From positions 11,521,571-11,585,570 of the forward strand of contig CM060850.1 in assembly GCA_030737835.1 (NCBI GenBank): 64,000 nucleotides of DNA, read 5' to 3'. Below, one piece after another: positions 10,777-23,957 of the stretch. The notes below the pieces were generated by a model. The model made no database searches and was not told the origin of the DNA. It was given only the letters and a program-made list of their open reading frames with translations. The stretch is from Acorus gramineus. Its lineage: Eukaryota; Streptophyta; Magnoliopsida; Acorales; Acoraceae. The position numbers and the translations under genes were made by a program. Numbering within the stretch: the stretch's first letter is position 1; each line of letters starts with the position of its first letter.

Positions 10777-12837
10777 CTTATCAAAGTGTCATCGTGGAGG
10801 CAAAGCAAAGGAATCCTGACACCATCGAAAATTCCTACTCTTTTTATGCAATTTTGCAAATAACCCCCTGAGATTTCTTCCTTTAAATGCATGGGACACT
10901 AGAATCACTGATATATGTTTTTTTTTTTAAAAAAATGAGGTTTTATTTTTTGAGTTCTTCCTTTAAATGCATGGGACATTAGAATCACTGATATATGTTT
11001 TTTTTTTTTTTTTTAAATGAGGGTTTATTTTTTGAGTGCTTCAGCTATGTATGTGACTATGATAGTCTTCCTCTCCACAGCAGAGCCATTGTTGAGCCTC
11101 TCAAGGCAAAAAAAAGTGGGGTCTAAAGACTTGGCTGATAAACCAATAGAGAGGTGTTGGGACCATCAAAACCCAATCTTGCATGGGTTATATTGTGTGG
11201 GAACTGTCTCTTTACTCACCCAACAAATTAGTTTCATTTCTATGGTCTGTTTTTGTTTTTGTTTTTGTTTTTTTCCCATTCAATCCTCTTTTTTTTTTTT
11301 TTTTTTTAGGTGGTGTGACAATTCATGTTTAAAACAGAGGGTGCACGGCATTTATTAGTCTTGACAGTACTGAAAATCCTTGTCTACCACTGTTACTTCA
11401 AATTTTCAATTTTTTTAAGTTGGATTCTAATAAGACATTCATTTGTTTTATTTTTTGGGATTTTTGCACATATACCCTTCAACAAATCCTATATTATTAA
11501 ACTGCCCTCTTGAAACTCTATTTCCAACAATACCCCTCAGAAGAATTAGATTGTGCATGTATGTCCTTTTGAAGGGTATTTTTGTACAATTAAATTTTAT
11601 GGGTTTTACGATAATATTTTTTAAAAGCTCATTTATGCACTATTTAAATTATTTTGAAAGAGATGAGGTAGGAAATAGTAATTTACCATAGGTATCTTGA
11701 TAAAATTAGATTTTTTTCAGGAATTTATATGCAAAAACCAATGAGTACATGTGAGAGGCTTTCCTTCAAATTCAGAATCAAGAAAAAAAAAATAGTTCAA
11801 CTTAAAAAAAAATGGTTTCAGGATTTTATAAAAATCTAAATTTACAAGCCAAAAAAAAAAATCTAAAATTTTCACAACTACAACAAGCACTTTGTGCATG
11901 TGAGAGAAATAGCATTAGAAAACACTCATACAAGTACAGTCTTCCATGTTCATGTAACCAATGATAATTTGTCTAATTCTACATTAGCAACTACCCCCAA
12001 AATTTTCAACCTTAATTATGGAATGAATCTCCACTAATTGTAACGAGACACATTCCTCATTAATTTGTTTTGCACATTCTATAAACAAGTCCATATAATT
12101 GCTTGGAGTACTCACTTTAATTCTTCTATAAAAAATGCATGATTTATTAAATGGGATACACTATTTTTGAAAATTAAAAAAATTGTAGATTAAATTTGAG
12201 GTTAAAAACGGTATGGGTGCAACATTTACCATCTTTCAAATCAATGAATACAATTAATGAAAAGCAAAACTAAAAAAGAACAAAAATGTTAAGATTTAGT
12301 TTTTTTCACAGTTTAAAATGCAGAACACATATATATTTTTTTAATTGTAAATATTATTTAACGAGATATATGTTATGATAAAAAGTTTATACTATTCTAT
12401 TTTGAATTAATGAATCAATTCTTAATAAATGTAAAAAAAAAAAATATATATATTTTATATAATGATACATATATTTTATTAAATTTTTTATTTATCCATG
12501 TATAATTGTATTTTAAATCGTTAAAAAAAATTGAGCAGAACATCGCCCCCCTCCCTTCGCCCTTTTCACTTTTCACTAGTACCGGTGATTTATTATTCAT
12601 CATCCTTATTATTCATCTCTCTCTCCCTCTCAAGTAATAATTGTTTAAAAAGGAGAGGGAATCCACGTGACAGAAGCCCCCTCAAGAAGAAGACAAACAA
12701 GAGGCCGTAATAATTGTTGGCAACGTGGAGGCACATGTTCGTGGGGGTGATAGATCTGAAAATTTAATGGGATCCTGAACCATCTTTTTAAATGGGTTCT
12801 ATCATTAAAAAAAAAAAAAAGAGTGGTGATACGTAGG
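10777..12837. other. Intergenic DNA with a local 78-bp tandem duplication
   Basis: No gene was recognised. Between about 10875 and 11035 a segment containing CTTCCTTTAAATGCATGGGACA and ATCACTGATATATG is present twice about 78 bp apart, each copy followed by a T-run. A further copy of the dispersed AT-rich repeat lies near 12290-12480. Around 11440-11720 the DNA resembles MULE-type terminal sequence, but the ends were not found. Confidence 0.4.
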
Positions 12838-14165
12838 TCTCAAAATATAAACTCCACTAACAAGTTTTAAGAGGTGTCATCATCTTATTGATTGTTATTA
12901 GTTGACTTGTTGACTTTTTAAAAATGATAAAATGACAAAATACAAATATGTCCTTCATTAAAAATCTCTCTCATTAACCCAAATCCTCCCATTTTCTCTA
13001 TTCGGTTATTACCTTTTCATGTGAATCTTGAAATCCATTTAACCATTTCAAATTTTGAATTTTAAAATCCTTACCTAAATTACAATTGAACCTAAATTAC
13101 ACTAAAAAAGTTGGATATTTATTGTATTTAAATTTAAATAAAAAAACACATATGGTTACTATATGAATTAGTTACATCAAATACATTTATTAAATATTGA
13201 CATCTCTCACAACGATTTGTTACATTTACATCAGAATTGTTACATTTACATAAATATAACAAACAATTTCATTTTTCTACCTAAATATTTTACATTCCAT
13301 GCAATGTTTAAACAATTTAGAAACAGATTATATTTTTAATAGTCAGTTACATTTTATAGAAAATGTCAAACACTTTTTTTATTGTGTGATACATTTAACA
13401 AACATTTGTAATTGACTGTTACAGTAATAAATGTAACAAATATAAATTACTATTTACATTGAAACAAATGCAATACACGAATGAATGTTACATTCATAAA
13501 TGTAACAAATATAAATCAATACATGCATGCGGTTGACTGTTACATTTACGAATGTAACAAAAATAATACAGATTTGAAAAATTACATTGTCAACAATGTA
13601 GCAGTAACATCAAACAAACTACTCATATATAAAATGTAACGGTACATTTAGATATTGAAACAAAAACAAATCAAAATGTGATAAATGACATTCAATACAT
13701 GAAAAAAATTGTGTTTAAATATTTAAAACAAAAAGCAAAATACAATTTTTTTACGAATCTAATAATGTCAAACCTGATCCGAGAGACATTGATGTGAGAT
13801 CCAAATCGAAAAAAAAAAAAAAATGATTTCGTGCCTTCTCCTCAAAAATAGAATTTTCGATTTGCTCCCATGTATTCTTCATAAACAAAATCAATTCCGT
13901 AATGCAAAACCTCCTCATTTCGCATACAAGACAGATTTTCAATTGTTTCAACATCAATGGTTTCTCCGGTCCCTCTCAAATATTGTTGCAAGATTTTAAG
14001 AATCCGGATAAATACAGAATTTTCAGAATTAAATGATACTCCACAATCATAGGGATACATGTTAAAGTAGTTATCAAGTAAAGGGTATAATAGACAATGT
14101 ACACTTGCCACATCATAGGGCCTGTGATGGGGCCTGAAAAATTGGGGCCTAGGAATCATTATTGT
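12838..14165. mobile_element. 1.3-kb interspersed repeat, copy A
   Basis: Nearly the whole stretch is repeated at 34918-36256 at visibly high identity, with scattered substitutions and small indels. The better-preserved copy has inverted ends (TAGGCCCCAA ... TTGGGGCCTA, extending to AATGATTCCTAGGCCCC), so it looks like a terminal-inverted-repeat transposon. The interior contains many TTACATTTAC / GTAAC motifs. A minus-strand open frame at 13842-14159 is partly conserved between copies but is broken by frameshifts and matches no family I can name. No target duplication was verified. Confidence 0.65.
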
Positions 14166-16448
14166 TTAAAAATGTATATATATATATTTTATTTAAATAT
14201 AACATAATAGATTATTACGATGTTCATATAATAAAAACACAGAAGATCAAATAATTTGACATATTTTATATTTATTTATTTTATTAAATCAATAAATAAT
14301 GAATAAATAAATAAATAGATGGAAAGGGATTTTCAATTCCTTATCTAAAAAAAAAAGATTTTCATGTTTAAATTTTTTAATTTCATCTCCAACTAACAAG
14401 AATACATTAATATAATTATAAAAAAATATATATCTAAAAATAATGAAAAAAACATTAAGCAAAACTAAGATTTAAGAAGGAGCTAAGTACCTTATAATGG
14501 ATATTAATATTGTTAAATGTTGACAATGTCTGTCTATATCAGTCGTGCAAAAGCTCAAATTCTTCTGGATATTTTTGAGAGTCAAACTTAACTAAAATTA
14601 AAATGTGTTTAAGTTTGACTCTAAAAACACAGATCAAAATGGACATGTTTAGAACTAATTATCTAAAATCACCAGATCTCTAGTATCGGGACTGGTATCG
14701 ATCGAGCTCTAGTTTAGAAGTTATTATCTGGGGGAAGGAGATCTTATCAGATCTAGAAGATCAACATGGGTCCTCCCTAAAAGGAGAGGTGGGTGGTGTT
14801 GGTGGCATTCAAGTTGGCAAAATAAAAGCATTGCCATTGTAAAACCAGGCAAGGCGAGAAGAAGCTTTTGTGTGGTGTTGTTACTAATGTGACTTTGGGT
14901 AGCTCTCCTTAATAATGTTAATGGTGTCTGTGTTGGAAAGGTAGATGAATTGACCCACAGATCCAACAAGACCAAAACCATCCAAATCCATCTGTGCCTC
15001 CATTTACCAATTCGACCAGATTCCAACTTACACTTTCAATCACTATAAAAACTTTACAAAAATGTCAGAGGTACCGTTATAAATAGTCATTTTTTATAAT
15101 CCCATGCGTTTTTTTATTAAGTGTATAACTTATGTAATCCACGCATGCAACTTTATTTAAAAAAAATTAAAGCATATACACATGTATTTCAATTGAATTA
15201 TATGGTTTGATTGAGATTTCCATAATCAGTAAAAGATGAACTGGCATAATAACGAAGGGTACTGAGTGTTGACAGAGCGATAGAGAAGCCTTAAATTTTC
15301 GCATGTGAGATATGAAGTGACATGTAGCTATATTTGGATTTAAGCCTTTTATTGAATTCTTTGTTTGGCTGTTAAGTAAGAAAGTAACAGAAAAAAAAAA
15401 ATTTAAACAGTAACAGAAGGGTCCATGCATGCACACCATCTCTCCCTCTGACACATTGCACGTTTTCCTCAATTGATATGTTTTCTTTTTGAATCAATAC
15501 TTGGCTTTTAGAATAAAAGGAAAAAGATGTTGCCATGGCATTATATGTAGCTTAGCTGGCTGATGTAATAACATTTATGTTATTATGTATATATGTATAT
15601 GCCCCAACTATAGTACTCCATTTCAAATGGCATTGTTGAATAGACTTCCTATTGAGTAAGATATTTCGTTTTAATATACTCTCTTCAATTTATGGATGAT
15701 TGTCAATTTATTGTCATTTGTAAAGGAATACATGACATACATAACATATAATATTTTGTGAAATTTTTGGATACATGTCAGTTATATATTGGGAAGTACT
15801 GAATGAGATTCAAAACTATATAATTGAATCACATCTCTTTTTTTTTACCATGCAACTTCTAAAAGTGGAAGCAAAATTATATATATAACCATAGAAAAAT
15901 GGTATGTCTAACCCTGTTTGTAAATGCAATCTCATATATACTTGTCTAGTGAATTATATTTTTTTTATAAAAAAATGAACCACCTAGCTAGATAAATTAA
16001 TGCATATTTTTATTTTTTAAAAAATAAAAAATGTTATGACTGGACATACACTATATTAATGAAGTATATATATTATATTAAGTCATTCTTTGTTCCAGTG
16101 CAGCTATCCACAAATTAATAGATGGACCACCATGCAAATATAGCATGTCATTTAAGCATACAAGTAGATATATGGACCCCATCCCCAAAAAAATAGTCTC
16201 CACCGTCCATCACGAAGATCAGTGGACCCAAAAAGCCATCATACAAAAGGACCAGCATGCAAATATATATAGCTATGTCATTTTGAGCATACAATTAATT
16301 ATGTGGACCCTCCATCCGGGTTCGGATCCAGGGCTTTTTTGTGTTGCCCAATTCAAAGGGGACACCTGTCATTTTTTTTGACGTCAGATGGCACTAACGA
16401 GAGAATCGAGAGGTCCCTCTAGTGATTTTTTTTTTTTGTTTGAAAGTG
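14166..16448. other. Intergenic DNA, one weak coding hint
   Basis: Mostly AT-rich. A minus-strand stretch at about 14870-14985 can be read as a short uninterrupted peptide (DGFGLVGSVGQFIYLSN...) that looks protein-like, but I cannot assign it to a family. At 16080-16310 a roughly 130-bp segment (GGACCACCATGCAAATATA / GGACCAGCATGCAAATATA) is imperfectly duplicated in tandem. Confidence 0.35.
16408..16426. repeat. 19-bp direct repeat, left copy
   Basis: GAGAGGTCCCTCTAGTGAT occurs here and, identically, at 17672-17690, bracketing the GTGCTGTTTGG-ended element. It lies 22 bp outside the left inverted end and 9 bp outside the right one. It could be a long target duplication with filler, or an older flanking repeat. 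Confidence 0.7.
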
Positions 16449-17662
16449 AGGTGCTGTTTGGTTGCACTGAACATCGGTGCTTATTCAACTTAAAGTTAAA
16501 AATCAACTTTAATTCTGTTTGGTTGAACTTCAAATAAACTCACATTATAAATCTCATTCAGTCATTAATCGCAACATTTTTTCAGCTCATATTCGTCACT
16601 TAAATAGTCGGCAAACGTGTTCAGCCAAATCGTCCATAAAGTAAAAAGACCAGAATGCCCCCGTCCATTTCTCGTAATTACATAGGATATTTAAACCTCT
16701 TTCAACCAAACATTTTTTTCTCTCTCCTCATTTCTCTCCCCCGATTTCACCCATTTTTGAACCCTAAAATCAATGAGTAAACGAAAACCTCTTCGAGCTG
16801 CTATCATCTTCTGCGTTGATCCCCTTTAAGTACACAAACATGTTCTTCGATTGATCCAAGATACAGAAGACCCTTAAAATCACTCCGATCTGCTTCCTCC
16901 TCACAAGTTTCAAGCTTACACTCCAACCTGCTTCCTCCTGTCCGGATCTCCTCCCCAGCCATGTAATCTAGGTAAAACCCACCATAGTGGGTGATGGGGC
17001 TTCTGTTATGAAGAGAGAGGGGGAGGGAGGGAACAGAGGGAGGGCCTGTAGAGAAGAAGAAGAAGAAGAAGAAGAAGAAGAAGAAAACAAGGTGGAAAAA
17101 GAAAACAAGATAGGCTGGGTTTGTTTGGAGTTTTTGTAATGAAAAAGAAGAAAAACAGGGGGATATGGTTTGGGGTTTCACAGAGAGGGAGAGAGGGAAC
17201 ATGGAGAGGACAGTGACGGCTATAGCCAGGGTTGATATCTTTTTTTTTGTTTGTGTTAAAGTGAGATGAACAGTGTAGATAAAAAAACAAACATCTAATG
17301 GTTCAGATTTAATCAAAACTATTTTCATTTATTCAGTTCGGATTGTGTCAGGTTGTTTTACATAGGATATTAGTGGTTGATGTATTTCATAAAAAAAAGC
17401 AATAATCTTTAATATTATGTTTTCAGGTTTTCAACCGAACATCAAAATAACATTCAACCCTTATAAAGTGGACCGAAATACCCTCTTAATAAGCACATAT
17501 GTTATGTGGTTTACCAAACACACTTATCTAAATAACTGCATAATATTTTTCGTTGAACCAAACATTTTCTTTTTTACACTCCTTAAAGATTATCAGCATA
17601 ACCTCTTTCTGTACTTATTAATCAGTACTTAAAATCCACATTCCGCCACACCAAACGCCACA
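16449..17662. mobile_element. GTGCTGTTTGG-ended element, copy 1 (1.2 kb)
   Basis: It starts AGGTGCTGTTTGGTTGCACTGA and ends in GCCACACCAAACGCCAC, roughly inverted. A second copy at 30016-31357 has cleaner ends (AGGTGCTGTTTGG ... CCAAACAGCACCT). The two share interior phrases such as TCAGCACTTAAAATCC and AATAAGCACATATG. It contains a (GAA)n run at 17056-17087. Open frames around the GAA/TTC run are low complexity. No transposase was seen, so it is non-autonomous. The superfamily is unknown. Confidence 0.65.
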
Positions 17663-18972
17663 TGGGATTGTGAGAGGTCCCTCTAGTGATAGGTTGTGGG
17701 ATTTTTGAAAATACACCATGTTATTTTTTTTTCCTTTTAGCCCTCCTTTAACTTTACCCCCACATCTCTCCCTCTCCCTCTCCCTCTCCCTCTCCCTCTA
17801 TGACTTATTGGTATACCTCTCTTGATCTCTCTTTCTCTCTCTCTCTCTCTCTCTCACACGCACACACAAAATATCTTTCAAAGGTTTTAGGGTTCTTTTG
17901 GTGATAATCATGATTCAATAGAGGGTTTTATGGTGGTTTTTTAATGCATTATTTTCTGATCACTCTTTGTTGGTTTTTAATTTATTCTAAATTATAAATT
18001 TGGTGGAATGTTGTATTTTCTTAGAACAAATGAAATCTATATTGTTGTCGTCCTTCGATGCTCATCTAATTATAACCGATTAGGGGTGCAATTTAGTTAG
18101 TTTGGTACAATTGTTGACAAACCTGAATTGAAGCAAATTGTATTCACATATAACCCGAAAATTGAACCAAACTGAACTAAAAATCCAAAACCACAACAAA
18201 CTGTTGAAGATAAACGTAAATATACTATTTTTTTTTCTTCCCACAAATTTGAGTTGTTAGAGTATTTTTTGGGATGGATTGTTTTACAACTTTATATATA
18301 TACACACACACACACACACACTAATTTATAATGCGCGCGCACGCACACACACACATATATAAAATGTTATGATTGATAGTATAAATTAATGCATTCATTT
18401 TTATGAATAGTAATGGTATAAAAACTATATAATTTCTAATATACAAAGAATGATCAAAATGTTGATTGAACTTGAATAATACTGTATTTAAATTTAATTC
18501 AGTTTAGTTCAGTTAATTCAATTTTTGAGAAATAAAACTAAACACAAACCAAAATAGATCAATTTATTTATTTTTCAATCCATATTCAAATCAACTAAAA
18601 AAATTATTGATCCAAACCTAAAGAAAAAATTGGTTTAGATTGGTTCAGATTATATTTAACTGACCAAAGTTACACTCTCATAACTGATAGTTCAATTGTT
18701 ATCTACAAAACTAAAATTAATTGATAAACTAGGGTTTCCTAAATTCATTTATAAGATAACATTATCATGCAACAACACAAAAAAAAATTTATTCCAAAGT
18801 TACTCCAATGAACAGCAAAAACATAATTCCATCAAATCAATCCAATGTGGGAACCAAAGTATTTAGGGAAAAAGGGAGGGGGGGAGGGTTTTTCAACTTA
18901 TGGGTTGAATAAAGAGGGGGCTAAAATGAAGTAAAAACATATATGGGGAGGCAAAGGCTAGTGTTGCACCCC
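17663..18972. other. Intergenic DNA with microsatellites
   Basis: It contains a (CCCTCT)n tract at 17765-17800, (CT)n at about 17832-17856, (AC)n at about 18302-18323 and 18343-18356 with TA-rich neighbours, and poly-purine DNA near 18880. No gene is seen. The last part is the presumed promoter of the methyltransferase pseudogene. Confidence 0.5.
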
Positions 18973-18979
18973 TATAAAA
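18973..18979 (+). promoter_or_regulatory. TATA box of the SABATH locus
   Basis: TATAAAA lies about 100 nt before the ATG at 19077, followed by a long (CT)n tract at about 19010-19048 in the leader, a common feature of plant 5' UTRs. It fits a core promoter, though the downstream gene is now broken. Confidence 0.5.
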
Positions 18980-19076
18980 GGGAGGCTTCCGGTGTGAAAC
19001 TTTCACATCCCCTCACTCACTCACTCTCTCTCTCTCTCTCTCTCTCTCTAACATTAACAAAGATAAGTCATTAAAC

Positions 19077-20536
19077 ATGTCAAGCTCCGATAGTGAAGCC
19101 ATGGATGTGGTGAAGGCCTTCCACATGAAAGAAGGAGTTGGGGAGACTAGCTATGCCCAAAACTCATCTCTCCAGGTTACATAATTACAATATATAGTTA
19201 GGATATAATTAATATATATGCATACTTGTTAACTTGATTTCAGTTTTCCTTTTTAATTTAAATTCTATGTTGTAGATGAGGGTGGTGAATTTGATGAAGC
19301 ATATAACTTTATCAACAATAGTAGATATGTACATTGCAACGACTCCGACTCGCCTGGCCATCGCCGATCTTGGCTGCTCATCTGGACCCAATTCACTCAC
19401 TCTAATAAAAGAGATCATCCAAAGCGTAGATGAGGTGTCTCACAGGATAGATAGGCCGCCCCCGGAATTCATGGTGTCGTTGAACGATCTTCCGGCCAAC
19501 GATTTTAACTCCATGTTCTTGGGCTTGTCTGAATTCTACAAGAAGCTCAAGAGATCACAACGACACCATGAATTCCGGGGCCGGCAGCTCAAGAGATCAC
19601 AATCAGTGTTCATTGTAGGGGTTCATTTTTTATGGGAGGCTCTTCCCTACCAATAGTTTGGACTTCATCCACTCCTCTTTCAGCGTGCATTGGCTTTCTC
19701 AAGTGAGTGTTCTATGATTAATTTGTGCTACATGCAATTTCCAATCACATATCATCTCCAATTAATATATTTGAAATAATGGCTCAATCATAGGTCCCCA
19801 AGGATTTATTTGATGAGAATGGCGAGTGCATAAACAAAGGGAATATTTACATATCTCCAATGAGCCCCCCATCGGTGGTGAAGGCTTATGAGAAGCAATT
19901 TGCGGAGGACTTCAATTTGTTCCTCCGATCGAGGTCGGCGGAATTGACTCTTGGGGGACGGATGGTGCTCATCATGGCGGGGAGGGCCGGAAGGGACTCG
20001 TGGGGCAATGGCATTACTTTCCTGTGGGATGTCTTAGCACAAGCCTTCTCAATCATGGTCTCCCTGGTAATCAAATTTATTTAACAAACAAATCTTTCAG
20101 ATCAAGAGGCACTAATGCGCGTCCTTTCTCTATTCTCCCCTCATTTAGTGTTGTTTGTAATTAATTCGAATTCAATAATGAAATTGGTTGTGTCTATAGG
20201 GAAAAGTTGAGGAAGACAAGGTGAGTAAATATAAGACTCATTTTTACACGCCTTGTGTGGAGGAAGGAGATCGAAGAGGTGGTTCAGAGAGAAGGGTCGC
20301 TCGTTATCGATAAGTCGGAGATGTTCAGTACCTCAGAGATGTTGAGGAGAACCAATGGTCGAGATGCGGTGAGGTCGATAAGGGCGATTCAGGAATCGAT
20401 GATGGTGAGCCACTTCGGGGAGGGAGTACTGATCGAGGATTTGTTCGAGTTGTATGGGGACCTGCTTCAAAAGAAGATGCCGGAGGCCAAGTTTGAATGC
20501 TTCAACTTGGTTGTGGTTCTCAGAAAGACTCATTAG
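19077..20536 (+). pseudogene. SABATH-family carboxyl methyltransferase pseudogene
   Basis: SABATH enzymes methylate carboxyl or ring-nitrogen groups of small acids (salicylate, benzoate, jasmonate, IAA, xanthines) with SAM. Four exons can be traced: 19077-19175, 19276-19702, 19794-20066 and 20200-20536, with plausible GT..AG junctions. Seen: GETSYAQNSSLQ near the N-terminus, SAM-binding motif IADLGCSSGPNSL in exon 2, [14 protein letters not shown] at the exon 2/3 border (after a frameshift), GNIYISPMSPPSVVKAYEKQF in exon 3, and FELYGDLLQKKMPEAK..FNLVVVLRKTH at the C-terminus. Damage: a 42-bp in-frame insertion at 19561-19602, a frameshift near 19628 with a stop soon after, an extra GGAG-type 4-nt frameshift near 20265 and other frame breaks around 20210. 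It is therefore inactive. Which acid it used cannot be told. Confidence 0.88.
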
Positions 20537-22224
20537 ATTATATCAGTGCTCATCCCTTTCTTTTATTATCTTTAATTTCTTTGTTTCTTCTTCTTTTGTT
20601 GTACATATAAAATCTGAAATACAAAAAAGATGTGCCCAATTGGGGCCTTTTATTGAAAAAAAAAATCAAATGAATTTCTACGTACTTTCTTTAACTATTA
20701 AATGGTCAGTCCATTTTATGGTTTCGTCTACACTGATAGTGTAGTTTAAGCTCCAGTAATGTACTTTTGTATGAAATATTTAAATTTTTTTATAATAATT
20801 TATCAATGTATATATTTTACTTTTCATAATAGTATGTATTTCACTAGATTGACGAGTATGTACTTTAAGAAAATATCAAAGCAAAAATGTTGCAAACATA
20901 ATCACACGTGAGTTTGGATGTATCATTTTTTCTATTGAAATTATACTATCAGGCATAACATAAAATATTATGAAAAATAAATTTTTATCCAAAAAAATAA
21001 AATTTTTAAAAATTTATGAAAGTTGATTTTAGATAAGCTAGTCATATAAAAATCTTATAAAAACATTATTTGTGGTTTCGTATTGGAAAAATATAATTAA
21101 ACCCCTAAACTTACATAATGAAGACTAGAAAACATATAATAGAGAAAACATATACGTCCACGTTATGTACCCATTATTATTTGTTCAAACCGAGCCATAA
21201 TATTTTGTCATTTATGCAAGTGATTGAATCACACAAGGTCTAACAGGTTTCCAACTCCATTGGTCACGGAAACTTAGTTGAAAAACTTGACAAAGCATAT
21301 GCACAATATTTTACAAAACTGAATCATTTGTTAATTAAACTAAAAAAATGATAGAATGAAATATCACATGGAAAAGATATGTCTAGCCACATTTGCATTC
21401 TTGTTTGCATCTTTTTTTTTTGCTTTTATAAAATATATATACTCACATAATAATATACATATTATTATAAAAATAAAATATATGTCTTGATAAACTGACA
21501 CACATATATTCTTATTGTTTTTTAAAGTAAAAAAATTAATCGAGCATACACAACACAAGTAGAGCATATACTGTATGACGGTATACTCCATCAATGGAGT
21601 GTATAATCTGCTAGGGGAGCACCTCCTGATTGTAGATGGAGCTACAAATAAGATTGGATATGTATCATATTGGCAGTCTATTCACACATTAATAATATAG
21701 TATCCCACCCCACACCACCCCATCCCTTAAATCCATTCTTGCGCTAATTAATACAATCAGCCATTGCAGTTCTAACAATATGACAATTAAATTTGAACAT
21801 TTTATAATATAAATAATTATACATATAATTCATATATTTTCTTGGACCGTGATTTTTTCAAATTTGAAAAACGATATGCATTCCACTATCTAGATATTCG
21901 AGTATCGAATAATTTTTAATTTTTTAGATACACATTCAAAACATATAGAGATAATTTTTCATGTAATTAAAATTTTTAGCACCAAGGCCTAATTTAATTT
22001 GCTAGTTAATGATATAGAAAACATTCATTTATGTATGCACGCTTGATGTTTCCATTACGTGGGCAAATGTGCTTTCCACGTAAGCCAGTGCCTTGACATA
22101 AAGTCTAGGTTTTGATAAAGTCTTGCATTTATGTCCTCAACAGATCCTATGACAAATTAGGTGACATCAACCAATAATTGACTTCATCTACCATATTCAA
22201 AAGCATGTCAGACAGTTTTTTAAT
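20537..22224. other. AT-rich intergenic DNA
   Basis: This includes the 3' flank of the methyltransferase pseudogene. A fragment resembling the dispersed AT-rich repeat lies near 20750-20880. No gene was recognised. Confidence 0.4.
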
Positions 22225-22670
22225 GGGTAAAATGTAGAAACCCGGAAAATTTTTGAAACATGCATAAACACCACAGAAGTTTAAAAACACGTACTTATAC
22301 TTTTTACATCTATATTTTTTTGTTAAGATGAGATAAAAATATAATAAAATTATTGTTTCATCCTTTAATTAATTTAGTAAATATCTAAAAAAAGAGTTCA
22401 TAAATTAACTTTTGATATGTTTTATGAATATTAATTAATACAATAATCAATTCTTTGAATACATTTTGATGCATTTTTGTAAGAATTAACTTACACAACA
22501 ATTAATTAAAATGTAAAAATACAATAATGATTTAATTAGAAGGGTAAAATCGTATTTTTGTTCTTTTGTAACGAAAAATCTTATAGCAGCCGGTGTAAGT
22601 GCATGTTTTGAAACTTCAAAGAATGTTTTTGTAGATTCCAAAGATTTAGAGTTCAAAAGGCATTTTATCC
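22225..22670. mobile_element. MITE with GGGTAAAATG ends, 446 bp
   Basis: The left end GGGTAAAATGTAGAAACC matches, imperfectly, the complement of the right end GGCATTTTATCC. The next 60 bp are also related in inverted orientation (AGTTTAAAAACACGTACTTA vs AGTTTCAAAACATGCACTTA). The interior is AT-rich and non-coding. No target duplication was confirmed. MULE-like by end type only. Confidence 0.5.
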
Positions 22671-23771
22671 TGTTTTTTTTTTTTTAATTTGTCTGATCTT
22701 CAATGGAAGGAATCTAATGAAAGAGAAAACAGGAATTACAGTGTACTTGGGGGCTTATGATTTTTTTTTTAAAAGGTTAGGAAAACCCTAGGCACCTGTC
22801 TTTAATGTGTAGTTTTTTTTTTTTTTTTGGTAAGCCAAAATAAGATAATATTCGATGTAAGATTAAATAATACACTTTTACATGTAACCGTATGACAGCT
22901 TATGGTAGACTGGAAACCTTGTCGGATGATTGAATAATTAGACAATACATTTACATAATAAACATTTCAGCACGTGGCTTAACGCCTCAACCACATAGTG
23001 ACACACATACTTCATTATGATTTTTTCAAAGTCCATTTCGCACGCCATGATTTATCGATAAATAGAGATCGATCTCACCCTAAAAAAATTTGAGTTAAGA
23101 GATTCATTATTTTTGCAAAGGTCTTCTTTTTCATTTCTTTCTAAAATATGAGCAAATTTTGTTTGATTTTAATGTTTAAGTTTCTTTGACAAACATCGTA
23201 CCGATGTCAAACCATCTTTTTGAACAGGATTTAAAGATTCTTGATGTATTCCAAAAAGATCTTTCATGGGGTCTTCTTCGATCCAATCTTGTAAGTCTTT
23301 AGTAGGATTCAAACCGCGTCGGGTTGAGACCACATTTGGGTTGAGCTCGGGTTGACAAGGGTTAGTTACGGGTTTAGCCATTAAAAGATCATATATAATA
23401 ACTAGTCTACATGTTTAATGAGCAACATAACAAACATTTTTATTGAATTCAACAATCATCTTAAAAAACTTATAAAATCCATACATTTTATTTTGACACA
23501 TGCCAAAATCTAGATAAGTAAACATACCATTCTACTTTATTTTACTCAAACTTACAAATTCCACACTTAACAAAGATGATTTTATTTTTATTCTAATGAT
23601 ATGATAAAAAAAACAAACATAGGTTACAGCCAAACATAGAGAAAATCTCTCATCCTTCCTCTTGTACTATTTCAAAATAGAGTTATGCTACAAATGTCCC
23701 ACTATTTAAGTCTCGATGACAAGTCCCATGAGGTGTTCTTCTTTTATTGGTTGTTTGTTTGACTTTTAAAA
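22671..23771. other. Intergenic DNA
   Basis: AT-rich with T-runs. A short minus-strand frame at 23169-23381 has CAACCCG-type motifs that suggest repeat composition rather than a gene. Nothing else was recognised. Confidence 0.4.
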
Positions 23772-23957
23772 CCTCCACCTGGATGTTTTTCAGAAACTGA
23801 AAATGCCCCGCGCACAATTATTTTAGCACTCTGTTAACAATCTCAAATACATTGTTAAGTATTTCTAGTACATTGTTAATACTCTCCAATACATTGCTAA
23901 TCTTTGCATATTGAGTAAGAGTATTTTCGGTATTTTTGAATAACATCCGGTTGGAGG
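23772..23957. mobile_element. Small MITE, 186 bp, CCTCCACCTGGATG ends
   Basis: The left end CCTCCACCTGGATGTTTTTC pairs with the complement of the right end (CCTCCAACCGGATGTTATTC), an inverted repeat of about 25 bp with few mismatches, continuing weakly into GAAAATGCC / GAAAATACT. The centre has four ACATTG(T/C)TAA-type motifs. It is non-coding. No target duplication was seen. Confidence 0.6.

Noticed and set aside
13842..14159. 105-residue minus-strand frame with a YDCGV motif, considered as a Ulp1-type protease end
   Set aside because: A single short motif without the catalytic His or Asp, and the frame is broken in the second copy of the repeat.
14724..15026. 100-residue minus-strand frame, and a competing frame with DGFGLVGSVG
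   Set aside because: Neither could be tied to a family; left as a weak hint in the intergenic entry.
16804..17328. 174-residue minus-strand frame with poly-Phe/Ser
   Set aside because: Produced by a (GAA)n tract within a non-autonomous element; no conserved domain.
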